From NCBI GenBank assembly GCA_951813535.1, contig OX638345.1, positions 1,377,029 to 1,441,028 on the forward strand: a stretch of 64,000 nucleotides of DNA, written 5' to 3'. Below the pieces are notes generated by a model. That model ran no database searches and was not told where the DNA came from. It worked only from the letters and a program-made list of their open reading frames with translations. Position 1 is the first letter of the stretch; each line of letters begins with the position of its first letter. Below are positions 43,610 through 53,240 of this stretch, piece by piece. A program made the position numbers and the translations under genes. This stretch comes from an uncultured Dehalococcoidia bacterium (GTDB taxonomy: Bacteria > Chloroflexota > Dehalococcoidia > Lucifugimonadales > UBA3495).

Positions 43610-44698
43610 CTAGCGGACTTCAATCCGATGTTTGGCCGCGTTCGCGAGTTCTGTTTCGCGGTACTCAACTGCCCGCAGCCGCTCACCGTTCCGCTGGATG
43701 CGGTACAGCACTCCTTCCACATTCTCTAGTTGGTTTGCGGCCTTGGCGAAGCCGACCACGCAGTCCCAGCTGTGGGTGGTGGCGATAACCTGAACGTTGT
43801 TGCGCTCCGCAGTCTGCAGCACCATGTTCCAAAACTTGGCCCGGATGGAGTGATGGATGCCGTTTTCAGCCTCGTCGATGAGGAGGAACCCGTCGCTGCT
43901 TTTGGCGAGGGCCAAAGCGACCGCGAAACAACGGAGCGCGCCGTCTCCCAAACTCCTCAGGGGTAATGGATACTCCTTACCCGACACTTTTGCCATCATT
44001 CGCCTACGATAGGCCACCCCGTCCGTCGTGGCGGGGCTAACCATAGCGACCCGCTCGACTTGCGAACTAGTCACTAGATTCAATGCCTCTACGGCGCGAT
44101 CTTCGTAGTAGCTGAGTGCTATCTCGTTCCAATATTCTTCAACTGTTTGATCGGTAGGAGCGTTTGGGCCCAGCGCATTGCATACGGCCTCAGCTTTGTG
44201 CGGAGCCAGCATCCGAGAGGACTCGGCGATAACTTCGACGGTTAGGAACAGTCCGCCTCCGAAGTTCGCCTCCAACGCAACCGGATTGCCGGCACCGGTT
44301 GCACCGGGATCCGGTGGATCTGATGTTTTGTCTTGAGATCGTCGCCGAACATATAGCGTCGCGTGCTCTGGGCCTGGGCTAATGGAAATCACCTTGGGCG
44401 ATCCATGAAGTCGATTGGTGAACAAACTTGCGTAGTCAGCGGCTACGCGCCCATGCACCGTCGCATCGTCAGCGAACGCATCTCCGCGGGTTCGCAACAC
44501 CTCATCTATCACTGAGCGCTGCCCCCTACCTGCCCAAACCCGCACCGCGTCGAGCACCGTCGTCTTTCCGACGCCGTTTTTGCCGGCTAACAGCGTCGCA
44601 CGGCCCAGCCGGGGTATCGTCAGTTCGTCGATGCCGCGGAAGTTCTTGATGACCAGGCTGGGGAGGTGGAGGTTTTGATCTGGTGTCTGTTCTGACAT
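43610..44698 (-). CDS. AAA ATPase (AAA_15/AAA_21, OLD-like)
   Basis: 362 residues of the ABC/SMC-like ATPase class used by OLD and PARIS systems. PSLVIKNFRGIDELTIPRLG opens the fold; Walker A LLAGKNGVGKTTVLDAVRV at 37-55; a signature region PLRSLGDGALRCFAVALALA; Walker B GFLLIDEAENGIHHS; and the switch His in VQVIATTHSWDCV. It has no C-terminal TOPRIM of its own; that function is in the next gene. The region has lower GC than neighbours, which with the gene pairing suggests horizontal gain. A role in phage defence is inference from the architecture. Confidence 0.88.
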   Translation of the reverse strand: MSEQTPDQNLHLPSLVIKNFRGIDELTIPRLGRATLLAGKNGVGKTTVLDAVRVWAGRGQRSVIDEVLRTRGDAFADDATVHGRVAADYASLFTNRLHGSPKVISISPGPEHATLYVRRRSQDKTSDPPDPGATGAGNPVALEANFGGGLFLTVEVIAESSRMLAPHKAEAVCNALGPNAPTDQTVEEYWNEIALSYYEDRAVEALNLVTSSQVERVAMVSPATTDGVAYRRRMMAKVSGKEYPLPLRSLGDGALRCFAVALALAKSSDGFLLIDEAENGIHHSIRAKFWNMVLQTAERNNVQVIATTHSWDCVVGFAKAANQLENVEGVLYRIQRNGERLRAVEYRETELANAAKHRIEVR

Positions 44699-44733
44699 GA
44701 TGCTCCCCGGATGGATGCTGGGCGGTGGCTGCG

Positions 44734-44761
44734 ATTGGCGCGTGCGGATTTCCGATATAAT
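44734..44761 (+). promoter_or_regulatory. candidate promoter of the second GMC gene
   Basis: A perfect TATAAT at 44756-44761 with a weak ATTGGC 16 bp upstream, 53 bases before ATG 44815. Confidence 0.45.
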
Positions 44762-44814
44762 CCCAGTCTAAACCATCAATTCAACACGGGGAAATGATAG
44801 CCCCAGGAGGACGC

Positions 44815-46389
44815 ATGAAGTACGACGTTATCGTGGTTGGAGGCGGCGCGGCCGGCTCCACGCTGGCGAGCCGACTGGCAGAGGACGCGAACACCTCGGT
44901 GCTGCTGCTGGAGGCTGGCAACGACTATCCGGATCCGGCCGTGTTGCCGGACGACGTGAAGTTTGGCGGCACCAGGTACGCCGAAGCCCAGGACTCGATC
45001 CACAACTGGGCGCTGCGGGGCACCATCACCGAGGAACAGGGCGAAATCCACGTCGCCCAGGGCAAGGTCATCGGCGGCGGGTCGTCCATCAACGGCCAGG
45101 CGATGCAGCGGGGTCTGCCGCAAGATTTCGACGACTGGGCCGCCCGGGGCAACGACGAATGGTCCTACGACAAGGTGCTGCCCTTCTACCGGAAGATGGA
45201 GAATGACCTGGACATCCAGGATGACTACCACGGTTCGGATGGGCCGATGCCCGTGCGTCGTCGGATAACCGGCACCTGGGCAGACATCCAGAAGGCCTTT
45301 CACGATGCCTGCCTGGCCGAAGGCTACCCCGCCGTGGAGGACACCAACGGACCAAACCCCACCGGCGTAGGCGTGTCTCCAACCAACAACCTGGGCGGCA
45401 TACGGATGAGCGCGGCCATGACGCACCTCAACCCGATGCGGCACCGGCTCAACCTGACGGTCCGGGGCAACGTGTACGTGCGCCGGGTCCTGTTCGAGGG
45501 CACGAAAGCCGTCGGCGTGGAAGCCGAGAGCGGCGGCGAGATCTTCACCGTGGAGGCCAACCGGGTCGTGTTGAGCAGCGGGGCAATCCGGTCGCCGCAG
45601 TTGTTGATGCTCTCGGGCGTCGGGCCTCGGGCGCACCTGCAGCAATTCGGTATCCCGGTAATCCACGATAGCCCGGGCGTCGGCCAGGGTTTGTGGAACC
45701 ACCTGAGCGTACACGTCACCTACAAGGTGAAGGATGGCAAGACGCTGACCGGCGACCTGGACGCGCCGCACTTCGGCCTGCACTATACGGCCGAGGGGTC
45801 GGAATACCCCAACGACATGGTGCTGCGGAGCAGCACGGTGGTGGACGAGCGCGAGGAGAAGGTCGCCGGTGTGCGGACCCGTTACAACACCGGGGATGTT
45901 CCGCCCGAGCGTGCCGCCCGCATCTCCTGCACGCTGGGCCTGCCCGATGGATCGGGGTTCGTGCAGTTGCAATCATCCGACCCCGACGTGCAGCCCGAGT
46001 TCAACTATCAGTACCTGCGGCACCCCAACGACGCCCGGCGGATCCGAGACGGCCTGCGCAAGGGAGCGCGGTTGTTGGAATCCGAAGCCTTCAAGGACGT
46101 CTACGACTTCCGCATCAACCCGCCGGATGACATCCTGAACAATGACGATGCTCTGGACCGTTGGGCGCGGGAGACGGTGGGCACGGCGCGGCACGTGTCC
46201 GGCACCTGTCGCATGGGGCCGGACAGCGACGCCATGGCGGTGGTCGACCAGTATTGCCGGGTGCGCGGCGTGGAGGACCTGTGGGTCGTTGACGCGTCGG
46301 TGATGCCACGGGTCCCCCGTTCTGGAGGTATCCATCCCACCGTCATCATGGTGGGCGAGCGCGTGGCCGATTGGGTCGCGGCGGGGTAG
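44815..46389 (+). CDS. GMC-family FAD oxidoreductase
   Basis: 524 residues; CAGGAGGACGC before ATG. FAD fold KYDVIVVGGGAAGSTLASRL at the N-terminus, signature 1 AQGKVIGGGSSINGQAMQRG, signature 2 SSGAIRSPQLLMLSGVGPRA, and catalytic His in GTARHVSGTCRMGPDSD. The second catalytic position, Asn in the first GMC protein, is His here (GIHPTVIMVGERV). It also differs at length and in the substrate-capping part. Expected to oxidise an alcohol group; acceptor and substrate unknown. Stop at 46389, followed by a shared hairpin with the convergent aldo/keto reductase gene. Confidence 0.94.
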   Translation: MKYDVIVVGGGAAGSTLASRLAEDANTSVLLLEAGNDYPDPAVLPDDVKFGGTRYAEAQDSIHNWALRGTITEEQGEIHVAQGKVIGGGSSINGQAMQRGLPQDFDDWAARGNDEWSYDKVLPFYRKMENDLDIQDDYHGSDGPMPVRRRITGTWADIQKAFHDACLAEGYPAVEDTNGPNPTGVGVSPTNNLGGIRMSAAMTHLNPMRHRLNLTVRGNVYVRRVLFEGTKAVGVEAESGGEIFTVEANRVVLSSGAIRSPQLLMLSGVGPRAHLQQFGIPVIHDSPGVGQGLWNHLSVHVTYKVKDGKTLTGDLDAPHFGLHYTAEGSEYPNDMVLRSSTVVDEREEKVAGVRTRYNTGDVPPERAARISCTLGLPDGSGFVQLQSSDPDVQPEFNYQYLRHPNDARRIRDGLRKGARLLESEAFKDVYDFRINPPDDILNNDDALDRWARETVGTARHVSGTCRMGPDSDAMAVVDQYCRVRGVEDLWVVDASVMPRVPRSGGIHPTVIMVGERVADWVAAG

Positions 46390-46426
46390 AGCCTCCGCGG
46401 TTCCGCTGCCCTGCGCAGGGCAAACG

Positions 46427-46456
46427 ATCGACCCGGACCTATTCGTCCGGGTCGAT
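46427..46456. terminator. perfect hairpin overlapping the aldo/keto reductase stop
   Basis: A 12-bp perfect stem, ATCGACCCGGAC (46427-46438) with GTCCGGGTCGAT (46445-46456), 6-nt loop. It contains the last codons and TAG of the minus-strand reductase gene and is 38 bases past the GMC stop. A second palindrome, GCCCTGCGCAGGGC, is at 46408-46421. Together they end both convergent genes. Confidence 0.65.
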
Positions 46457-47431
46457 TACTATTTGCGGGTGAGTGTCTACTCCGTACCGGTCGAAGACGG
46501 CGTCAATCTGCTCCATGTCGGCTCCGGATAGGGCCCACTCCAGGGCGGAGACGTTGTCCTCCACTTCCCGGACGGTGCGGGTGCCCACCAGAGCGACGCT
46601 GACGGCGGGGTTGGACAGCACCCAACGCAGGGCCAGGTGGGGCATCGATTTGCCCCGCGCCTCGGCAATGGGCTTCAGGTCCTCGACGACGCGCAGGTTG
46701 CGCTGGAAGTGCTCCTCAGCGAATACTCCGACATTCCATCCCGGGCGTCCGCCGGTGGCGCGCCAGTCGTTGCCGCCGAAGGTGGTGTCCGCCGACATCG
46801 TGCCGGTCAGCAGACCGAAGGCCAGCGGCCCGTACACCATGACGCCGGCGCCATGCTCGAGGCAGTAGGGAAATATCTCCTGTTCCATGCGCCGGTCGAA
46901 CATGTTCAGGCCATACTGGACGACGTCGACGCTGCGTATTGCCTCGCATTCCCGGATCTGTTCCAGGGTGAAATTTGACAGGCCCACGGCGCGGACCTTG
47001 CCCTGGTTGACCAGGCTGTCCAGCGCGTGCATGGTCTCGTCGAAGGGTGTATTGACGTCCGGCCAGTGGATGAGCAGGACGTCAATGTAGTCGGTGCCCA
47101 TGTTCCGCAGGCTCTGCTCCACGGAGGCGAAGATGGACACCATGCGGCTGTCCCGGCCCTTGGGCCGGTCGGCGTAGCCCACCCCGCACTTGGTGACTAC
47201 GATGACGTCCTTGCGGCGTTCACCCAGCGCTTTGCCCAGCACGACCTCCGATTCGCCCCTGCCGTAGGCCGGAGCCGTGTCGAAGCAATTGATGCCAAGG
47301 TCGATGGCGCGGTTGACGGCCGCGTCGAGCTCACTACCGGACACGTCGCCGTAGGTGCCGCCCATTTCCCAGCAGCCGAAACCCAGCGCGGATACGGTCA
47401 TATCGGTCGGGCCGAAGCGTCGGTATTCCAT
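46439..47431 (-). CDS. aldo/keto reductase
   Basis: 330 residues, (beta/alpha)8 NADPH-dependent reductase. Catalytic Tyr in NCFDTAPAYGRGESEVVLG, Lys in IVVTKCGVGYADRPKG, and His in DVLLIHWPDVNTPFDET; cofactor segment VSVALVGTRTVREVEDNVSAL near the C-terminus. It begins MEYRRFGPTDMTVSALGFGCW, typical of the YajO/AKR11-13-like group. AAAGGAGC precedes the ATG. Likely reduces aldehydes or ketones from sugar or aromatic catabolism. The last codons form part of the terminator hairpin. Confidence 0.94.
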   Translation of the reverse strand: MEYRRFGPTDMTVSALGFGCWEMGGTYGDVSGSELDAAVNRAIDLGINCFDTAPAYGRGESEVVLGKALGERRKDVIVVTKCGVGYADRPKGRDSRMVSIFASVEQSLRNMGTDYIDVLLIHWPDVNTPFDETMHALDSLVNQGKVRAVGLSNFTLEQIRECEAIRSVDVVQYGLNMFDRRMEQEIFPYCLEHGAGVMVYGPLAFGLLTGTMSADTTFGGNDWRATGGRPGWNVGVFAEEHFQRNLRVVEDLKPIAEARGKSMPHLALRWVLSNPAVSVALVGTRTVREVEDNVSALEWALSGADMEQIDAVFDRYGVDTHPQIVIDPDE

Positions 47432-47469
47432 CGCATTGCTCCTTTATGACGACGTTTGCGCAGTCAGCG

Positions 47470-48894
47470 TTATTCCAAGTTGGGCGAAACACCCCGGCTG
47501 GGCGACACGCCCTCGTAGACGTTGGCGATGCGGAACAGGTTGCCCTCTTCCCACGGGCGACCGATGAACTGGAGCCCGATGGGCAGCCCCAGGTCGCTGA
47601 AGCCACAGGGCACGGTGATGGCCGGGAAACCCGTGGCATTCATGGGGCTGGTGTTGCGGGAAACGTGGCCGGAGCCGGGTCCGCGCACCTTCTGACGCGT
47701 GCCCTCCACGTCCAGCGTGTCGGCATCGATGCGAGGAGCCGGCAGCGGCGTGGTCGGGGTGATGAGGAAGTCCACGTCCTGCAGGACGCGGGCGTGCTCC
47801 TCCTTGATGATGCGCTGGACCTTCATGGCCTTCGAGTAGTCGCGGCCCAGCACAAACTGACCGGCCAGCGTGCGGTACAGGGTGTCGGGGCCGTAATCCT
47901 CGCGGTTGGACGTGATGTACGGCTCGTGGGTGACCACGCTGTCCGCCATGCTGGAGAAGCGCAGCGCGCCGGCGTACTGCATGCTGGGCACGCTGACCTC
48001 GCGGGTCTCGACACCCAGTTCCTCCAGGGCGGCGATGGCGCGGCGGACGGCGGCTTCCACCTCGGGATCGAGGTGGTCAAAGTAGTAGTTGGAAGGAATG
48101 CCCATGGTGAGCCCGCTGATCCCGCGTTCCATGATGAGCGCGTAATCGTCAACCGGTACCGGAACGGTGCTGGGGTCGAGGGGGTCATAGCCGGCGATGG
48201 CCTGGAGAACGAGGGCGCTGTCACGGACCGAACGCGTCATCGGGCCGATGTGGTCGCCGTTGAAGCTGGTTACCAGCAGGCCTCGCTGGCTGACGCGCCC
48301 GAAGGTCTGCTTGAGCCCAACGACGCCGCAGAAGGCGCCGGGCAGGCGGACGGATCCGCCCAGGTCGGTTCCCAGGGACGCGAAGGTGACGCCGGCTGCA
48401 ACGTTGGCGCCACCGCCACCGCTGGAGCCGCCAGGGATGTGGTCTACGTTCCAGGGATTGTGAACGGCGCCGTAGTGCGGGTTGTTGGAGGTGGCGCCGG
48501 CAGCGAACTCCTCCAGGTTTTCCTTGCCAATGATGATCGCGCCGGCGGCCTTGCAGCGACGCACCACCTCGGCGTCTTCGTCGGGGACGTTGTCCCGCAG
48601 TACCTTGGTACCCACCGTGGTGGTGATGCCGCCGGTGGCGATGTTGTCCTTGATGCCGATGGGAATGCCGTGGAGCGGGCCGAGGTATTCGCCGCGGGAC
48701 AGGGCTTCCTCCGCCTCCTCGGCTTGAGCAAGGGCCTGTTCCCGCATGATGGTGATGAAGGAATTGAGCGTGGGTTGGCGGCGCTCCGCCTCGTTCAGGG
48801 CCGCCTCGGTCAGGTCTACGGGAGAAACTTCCCGGGCCTGAATCAGCGGGGCGACTTCGGAAATGGTCAGCTTGAGCAGGTCGGAATCAGGCAT
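47470..48894 (-). CDS. amidase-signature hydrolase
   Basis: 474 residues of the amidase signature family. Ser-cisSer-Lys triad: Lys in GPLHGIPIGIKDNIATGG, cis-Ser in IPGGSSGGGGANVAAGV, nucleophile Ser in LGTDLGGSVRLPGAFCGV. Close in form to GatA and to AtzF/AtzE-type amidases. A 66-residue gene just upstream overlaps it by 8 bp (ATGCCTGA), and small GatC- or AtzG-like partners are known for this family. That pairing favours an amidase with a structural subunit rather than true tRNA amidotransferase; gatB is absent here. Confidence 0.92.
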   Translation of the reverse strand: MPDSDLLKLTISEVAPLIQAREVSPVDLTEAALNEAERRQPTLNSFITIMREQALAQAEEAEEALSRGEYLGPLHGIPIGIKDNIATGGITTTVGTKVLRDNVPDEDAEVVRRCKAAGAIIIGKENLEEFAAGATSNNPHYGAVHNPWNVDHIPGGSSGGGGANVAAGVTFASLGTDLGGSVRLPGAFCGVVGLKQTFGRVSQRGLLVTSFNGDHIGPMTRSVRDSALVLQAIAGYDPLDPSTVPVPVDDYALIMERGISGLTMGIPSNYYFDHLDPEVEAAVRRAIAALEELGVETREVSVPSMQYAGALRFSSMADSVVTHEPYITSNREDYGPDTLYRTLAGQFVLGRDYSKAMKVQRIIKEEHARVLQDVDFLITPTTPLPAPRIDADTLDVEGTRQKVRGPGSGHVSRNTSPMNATGFPAITVPCGFSDLGLPIGLQFIGRPWEEGNLFRIANVYEGVSPSRGVSPNLE

Positions 48895-49087
48895 CGGATT
48901 CTCCTCCGTCCGCTGGTCTGAGCAGGCGTGCAGACATGACGTCGGACAGGTCGAGGTCGCGCAGGTTCTGGAGCTCGGTGAGATAGTTCTCGAGCTCGGG
49001 TTTGACCAACGCTAATTCGGCGTCGGACAGCTCGAACCCGCCGTATTCGGCGATTATTCGCTTCATGGTTTCGTCGGAAATCGGCAT
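48887..49087 (-). CDS. small AtzG/GatC-like partner of the amidase
   Basis: 66 residues beginning MPISDETMKRIIAEYGGFEL, with GGGAGG before ATG 49087. Sequence LSDAELALVKPELENYLTEL predicts two or three helices with the length and acidic character of GatC- or AtzG-type subunits that wrap around amidases. Its stop overlaps the amidase start, typical of translational coupling. The assignment rests on size, helix pattern and context. Confidence 0.65.
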   Translation of the reverse strand: MPISDETMKRIIAEYGGFELSDAELALVKPELENYLTELQNLRDLDLSDVMSARLLRPADGGESDA

Positions 49088-49222
49088 TCGCCATACCTCC
49101 CGAATGGTCGAGGTTGGGCGCGAGTGTACATATCGCGCCGTGCTGAGGCAAGGAAACGCTTCCGTGGCTGTACGGCAGCGGCGGTCGGGTCGAGCCTGCG
49201 CTCCCGGCAGCGGTGTTTCAGA

Positions 49223-49252
49223 TTGCCGCCCGCTTTTGGCCTGTGCTATACT
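49223..49252 (+). promoter_or_regulatory. promoter of the rpsB-to-rseP operon
   Basis: TTGCCG (49223-49228), 18-bp spacer, TATACT (49247-49252), 44 bases upstream of rpsB. Confidence 0.6.
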
Positions 49253-49295
49253 CGCGCCCAATCTCACACCAGACTAGGAGAGAGGCACAAAGCTT

Positions 49296-50171
49296 ATGGT
49301 ACAAGCCCCGGAACGTCCGGCGGAGAGTGCGATGAACGCGGCTCCCGCTCTGGAACCGATCACGATGAAATCCCTTCTGGAGGCCGGCGTCCACTTCGGT
49401 CATCAGACCAGGAGGTGGAATCCGCGCATGCGCCGCTACATTTTCACGCAGCGCAACGGGATCCACATCATCGATCTGCAGCAGACGATGGGGCTGATCA
49501 ACGACGCGTACCGGGCGATGGTGGAGCTGTCCGCCAGCGGCGGCAAGGTGCTGTTCGTCGGCACCAAAAAGCAGGCCCAGGATGTCATAGCTTCCGAAGC
49601 CGAGCGTACCGGCCACTGGTATGTCAACCAGCGATGGCTGGGAGGCACCCTGACCAACTTCCAGACCATCAAGGGTCGCATCGACCATATGAAGCGTCTG
49701 CAAGAACAGCGGGATACCGGCTATCTGGCGCGGCTACCGAAGAAAGAAACGGTTCGGCTCACCCATACGCTGGATAAGCTGGAAAAGTACTTCACCGGCC
49801 TTCGCAACATGGACCGGCTGCCCTCCGCTCTCTTCGTGATTGACATCGGCAAAGAGGACATCTGCATCGCGGAAGCGCGGCGCCTCAACATCCCCATTTT
49901 CGCCATAGTCGATACCGACTGCGATCCGGGACAGGTCACGCACGCGGTGCCCGGCAACGACGACGCGGTGCGCTCCATCCGGCTGATCACAGGACGGATG
50001 GCCTCCGCCATCGAAGAAGGCCAGGCGCAGCGGGAAGCTTTGCAGATTGCTCAGTCTGAAGCAGCGGAAACCGAAGATGAGGAAGGCGACGAGGATGTCC
50101 GGCCTTTCAGCAGTACCGTAACGCTGGAAGAACTCGGGCAGATGATGTCCGCTCGTCCCCTCGAGACCTGA
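49296..50171 (+). CDS. rpsB: 30S ribosomal protein S2
   Basis: 291 residues, with an N-terminal extension of about 20 and an acidic tail ([15 protein letters not shown]) beyond the usual 230-260. Core signatures: [67 protein letters not shown], and [17 protein letters not shown] 49296 follows GGAGAGAGG with a long gap. First gene of the eight-gene operon whose order rpsB-tsf-pyrH-frr-uppS-cdsA-dxr-rseP is widely conserved. Confidence 0.98.
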   Translation: MVQAPERPAESAMNAAPALEPITMKSLLEAGVHFGHQTRRWNPRMRRYIFTQRNGIHIIDLQQTMGLINDAYRAMVELSASGGKVLFVGTKKQAQDVIASEAERTGHWYVNQRWLGGTLTNFQTIKGRIDHMKRLQEQRDTGYLARLPKKETVRLTHTLDKLEKYFTGLRNMDRLPSALFVIDIGKEDICIAEARRLNIPIFAIVDTDCDPGQVTHAVPGNDDAVRSIRLITGRMASAIEEGQAQREALQIAQSEAAETEDEEGDEDVRPFSSTVTLEELGQMMSARPLET

Positions 50172-50224
50172 ACGGCCCAGCCGGATCAACCACCAAACAG
50201 CATCGACCACAGGAGGCTCAAAAG

Positions 50225-50731
50225 TTGCCTGCAGTAACCGTTGAACTGATAAAAAGCCTGCGTGAACAGACCGGCGCGGGTATCAGTGATTGCAAGCAAG
50301 CCCTGGAGGACAGCGAAGGGAATCTGGAGCAGGCCATGGCGGCCCTACGACAGAAGGGATTTGAGCAGGCCGCCAAACGAGCCGATCGCGAAACCTCGCA
50401 GGGGCTGGTCGAGTCTTACATTCATACCGGTGGTCGGGTCGGCGCGTTGGTGCAGTTGGGGTGCGAGACCGACTTCGTGGCGCGGACCGACGGGTTCCGC
50501 TCGTTGGCGCATGACATCGCCATGCAGGTGGCGGCGATGTCCCCGGTGTATCTGAATGAAGAAGACAAGGATGAAGGCGACGACCGCCCCGCCGCTCAGG
50601 TGTGCCTGATGCAGCAACCGTTCATCAAGGACGGGTCGAGGACTCTCGCCGACCTGGTGCGGGAAACGGCGGCGCAAACCGGCGAGAACGTCCGAGTGGT
50701 CAGCTTCAGCAGGCTGGCGCTGGGAGAGTGA
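50225..50731 (+). CDS. tsf: elongation factor Ts (short form)
   Basis: 168 residues from a TTG start, with AGGAGGCTCAAAAG upstream. VELIKSLREQTGAGISDCKQALEDSEGNLEQAM is the N-terminal EF-Ts signature; TDFVARTDGF is the second conserved EF-Tu-binding motif. The second core subdomain is missing, as in compact EF-Ts of Chloroflexota and Thermus, so the protein is near the lower limit of the family. It catalyses GDP release from EF-Tu. Confidence 0.96.
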   Translation: MPAVTVELIKSLREQTGAGISDCKQALEDSEGNLEQAMAALRQKGFEQAAKRADRETSQGLVESYIHTGGRVGALVQLGCETDFVARTDGFRSLAHDIAMQVAAMSPVYLNEEDKDEGDDRPAAQVCLMQQPFIKDGSRTLADLVRETAAQTGENVRVVSFSRLALGE

Positions 50732-50783
50732 CCAATCAGACGAAAACGGCATCCCGTCCAGGCTGATGCTGCGTCGGATTTGA

Positions 50784-51545
<762 letters not shown>

Positions 51546-51592
51546 AACCAGGACCTGCCAACTCACGACGCTCAGCTGAAAGGAGGGACCAA

Positions 51593-52198
51593 ATGCCGGA
51601 TCGCAACAACAGGGGTAACAGCGGCGATCAGGATGGGCCGACCATGGAGGCCGTGCTGGCCGAAGCGGAGCGCAAAATGGGCCAATCGATTGAAGCGATG
51701 CGCCGCGACATCAGCACGCTCCGCACGGGACGGGCAACACCGGCGCTGATCGAAGACCTGTCGGTTGACTACTATGGCTCGCCCACGCCGCTGAAGCAGA
51801 TTGCTTCCATATCGGCGCCGGACGCCCGTGCCATCATGGTTCAGCCGTGGGACCGTCAGGCCTTGCGTGACATCGAGCGCAGCTTGACCCAGTCTGAAAT
51901 GGGGTTCAATCCCTCGAACGATGGCAATGTGATCACCGTGCCCATTCCGCCGCTGACTCAGGAGAGGCGCCGGGAGATGGTGCGCCTGTTGAAACGCAAG
52001 GCGGAGGACAGCAAGGTGGCTGTTCGCAACGTGCGGCGTGAAGGTGTTGACTCCCTCCGCAAAATGGAGCGGGAAAAGTCGATCTCGCAGGATGAAAATC
52101 GACGGAGTCAGGACTCGCTGCAAAAGACCACTGACGCACACGTCAAGGCCATCGATGATGTCGCGGCCACGAAGGAAGCGGAAATCATGGAGGTTTAG
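51593..52198 (+). CDS. frr: ribosome recycling factor
   Basis: 201 residues; GGAGGGACC lies upstream. MGQSIEAMRRDISTLRTGRATPALIEDLSVDYYGSPTPLKQIAS-type core (residues about 25-70), IERSLTQSEMGFNPSNDGNV, and PPLTQERRREMVRLLKRKAED with a long coiled coil. With EF-G it splits post-termination ribosomes. A 15-residue polar extension precedes the usual start. Confidence 0.97.
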   Translation: MPDRNNRGNSGDQDGPTMEAVLAEAERKMGQSIEAMRRDISTLRTGRATPALIEDLSVDYYGSPTPLKQIASISAPDARAIMVQPWDRQALRDIERSLTQSEMGFNPSNDGNVITVPIPPLTQERRREMVRLLKRKAEDSKVAVRNVRREGVDSLRKMEREKSISQDENRRSQDSLQKTTDAHVKAIDDVAATKEAEIMEV

Positions 52199-52443
52199 CT
52201 GTAGTCTGAAACTCCTGGCGCACGCGTTCGCGCATCCTTCTGCACCGCTGGACGCCCGCCATATCCGGGGCCTCGTCCGTATGAGAACCGATAGGCGGGC
52301 GCAAGTTTGCCTGTTCAGCACGGATACCAATCTCACGCACCCAGGTCCGGACACTACAGACACCGCCGCGTCTCGCTTTACGAGCTTAGGGCTCCCGTGC
52401 GCTGCCCGGGCGTACCAACGCTCCATCGTCCGCCAATCTATTC

Positions 52444-53235
52444 ATGCTATTCATGTCGAATAAGTTGCACTCCTCGGATATAAACCTGCCCCCGCCGGTC
52501 GGTGGGGCGGGTGATGGCGTCGACGCAATGCCAGGCCACGTCGCCATCATAATGGACGGCAATGGGCGTTGGGCGGAGCGACAGGGTCTGCCGCGCAATG
52601 CGGGACACCGGCGCGGTGTGAGCAACATCGGTCGGATCGTCGAGTTGCTGGCCAGGCGCGGCGTCAAGGTAGTCACACTCTACGCATTTTCGACCGAGAA
52701 CTGGCGACGGCCCAGCGATGAAGTGGACAGCCTGATGGCGATCCTGGCGGAGGAGATCGAGCCGCAAACCCGCGAATTGCACAAAGCGGGAGTCAGGCTG
52801 GTGCATCTGGGTGACATGAGCCCGCTGGATCCTGGGCTACAGCATGCGATACGGCAGGCGCAGGCCGTCACCAAACACAATATCGGGATCACGGTCAACG
52901 TCGCTTTCAACTACGGCGGTCGGGACGAGATCCTGCAGGCGGTGCGGCGGATGTTGGCAGACGGAGTGACACCCGAAGCCGTGGACGAATCACTGTTCAG
53001 CCGGTATCTGTACACCGACGGTTGCCCCGATCCGGACTTGATCATACGGACCGGCGGCGAGCAGCGGCTCAGCAATTTCCTCATCTGGCAGGCGGCCTAC
53101 AGCGAGTACTACCACACGCCGGTGCTTTGGCCTGATCTGGATGCGGAAGAATTGGATCGCGCGCTTGGCGCTTATGGTCAGCGGCAAAGGCGGTTCGGCT
53201 CCCTGGATTCCCGGGACCAATCCCCTGGAGCGTAA
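52444..53235 (+). CDS. uppS: isoprenyl transferase (undecaprenyl diphosphate synthase)
   Basis: 263 residues. HVAIIMDGNGRWAERQG (Asp38 catalytic), LYAFSTENWRRP, NYGGRDEI, DPDLIIRTGGEQRLSNFLIW and YSEYYHTPVLWPD are the cis-prenyltransferase blocks. Makes the lipid carrier for cell-wall glycans. It has a 245-bp gap before it, unlike the tight operon neighbours, and no ribosome site before ATG 52444 or 52453, so start and initiation mode are uncertain. Confidence 0.96.
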   Translation: MLFMSNKLHSSDINLPPPVGGAGDGVDAMPGHVAIIMDGNGRWAERQGLPRNAGHRRGVSNIGRIVELLARRGVKVVTLYAFSTENWRRPSDEVDSLMAILAEEIEPQTRELHKAGVRLVHLGDMSPLDPGLQHAIRQAQAVTKHNIGITVNVAFNYGGRDEILQAVRRMLADGVTPEAVDESLFSRYLYTDGCPDPDLIIRTGGEQRLSNFLIWQAAYSEYYHTPVLWPDLDAEELDRALGAYGQRQRRFGSLDSRDQSPGA

Positions 53236-53240
53236 GGCGG

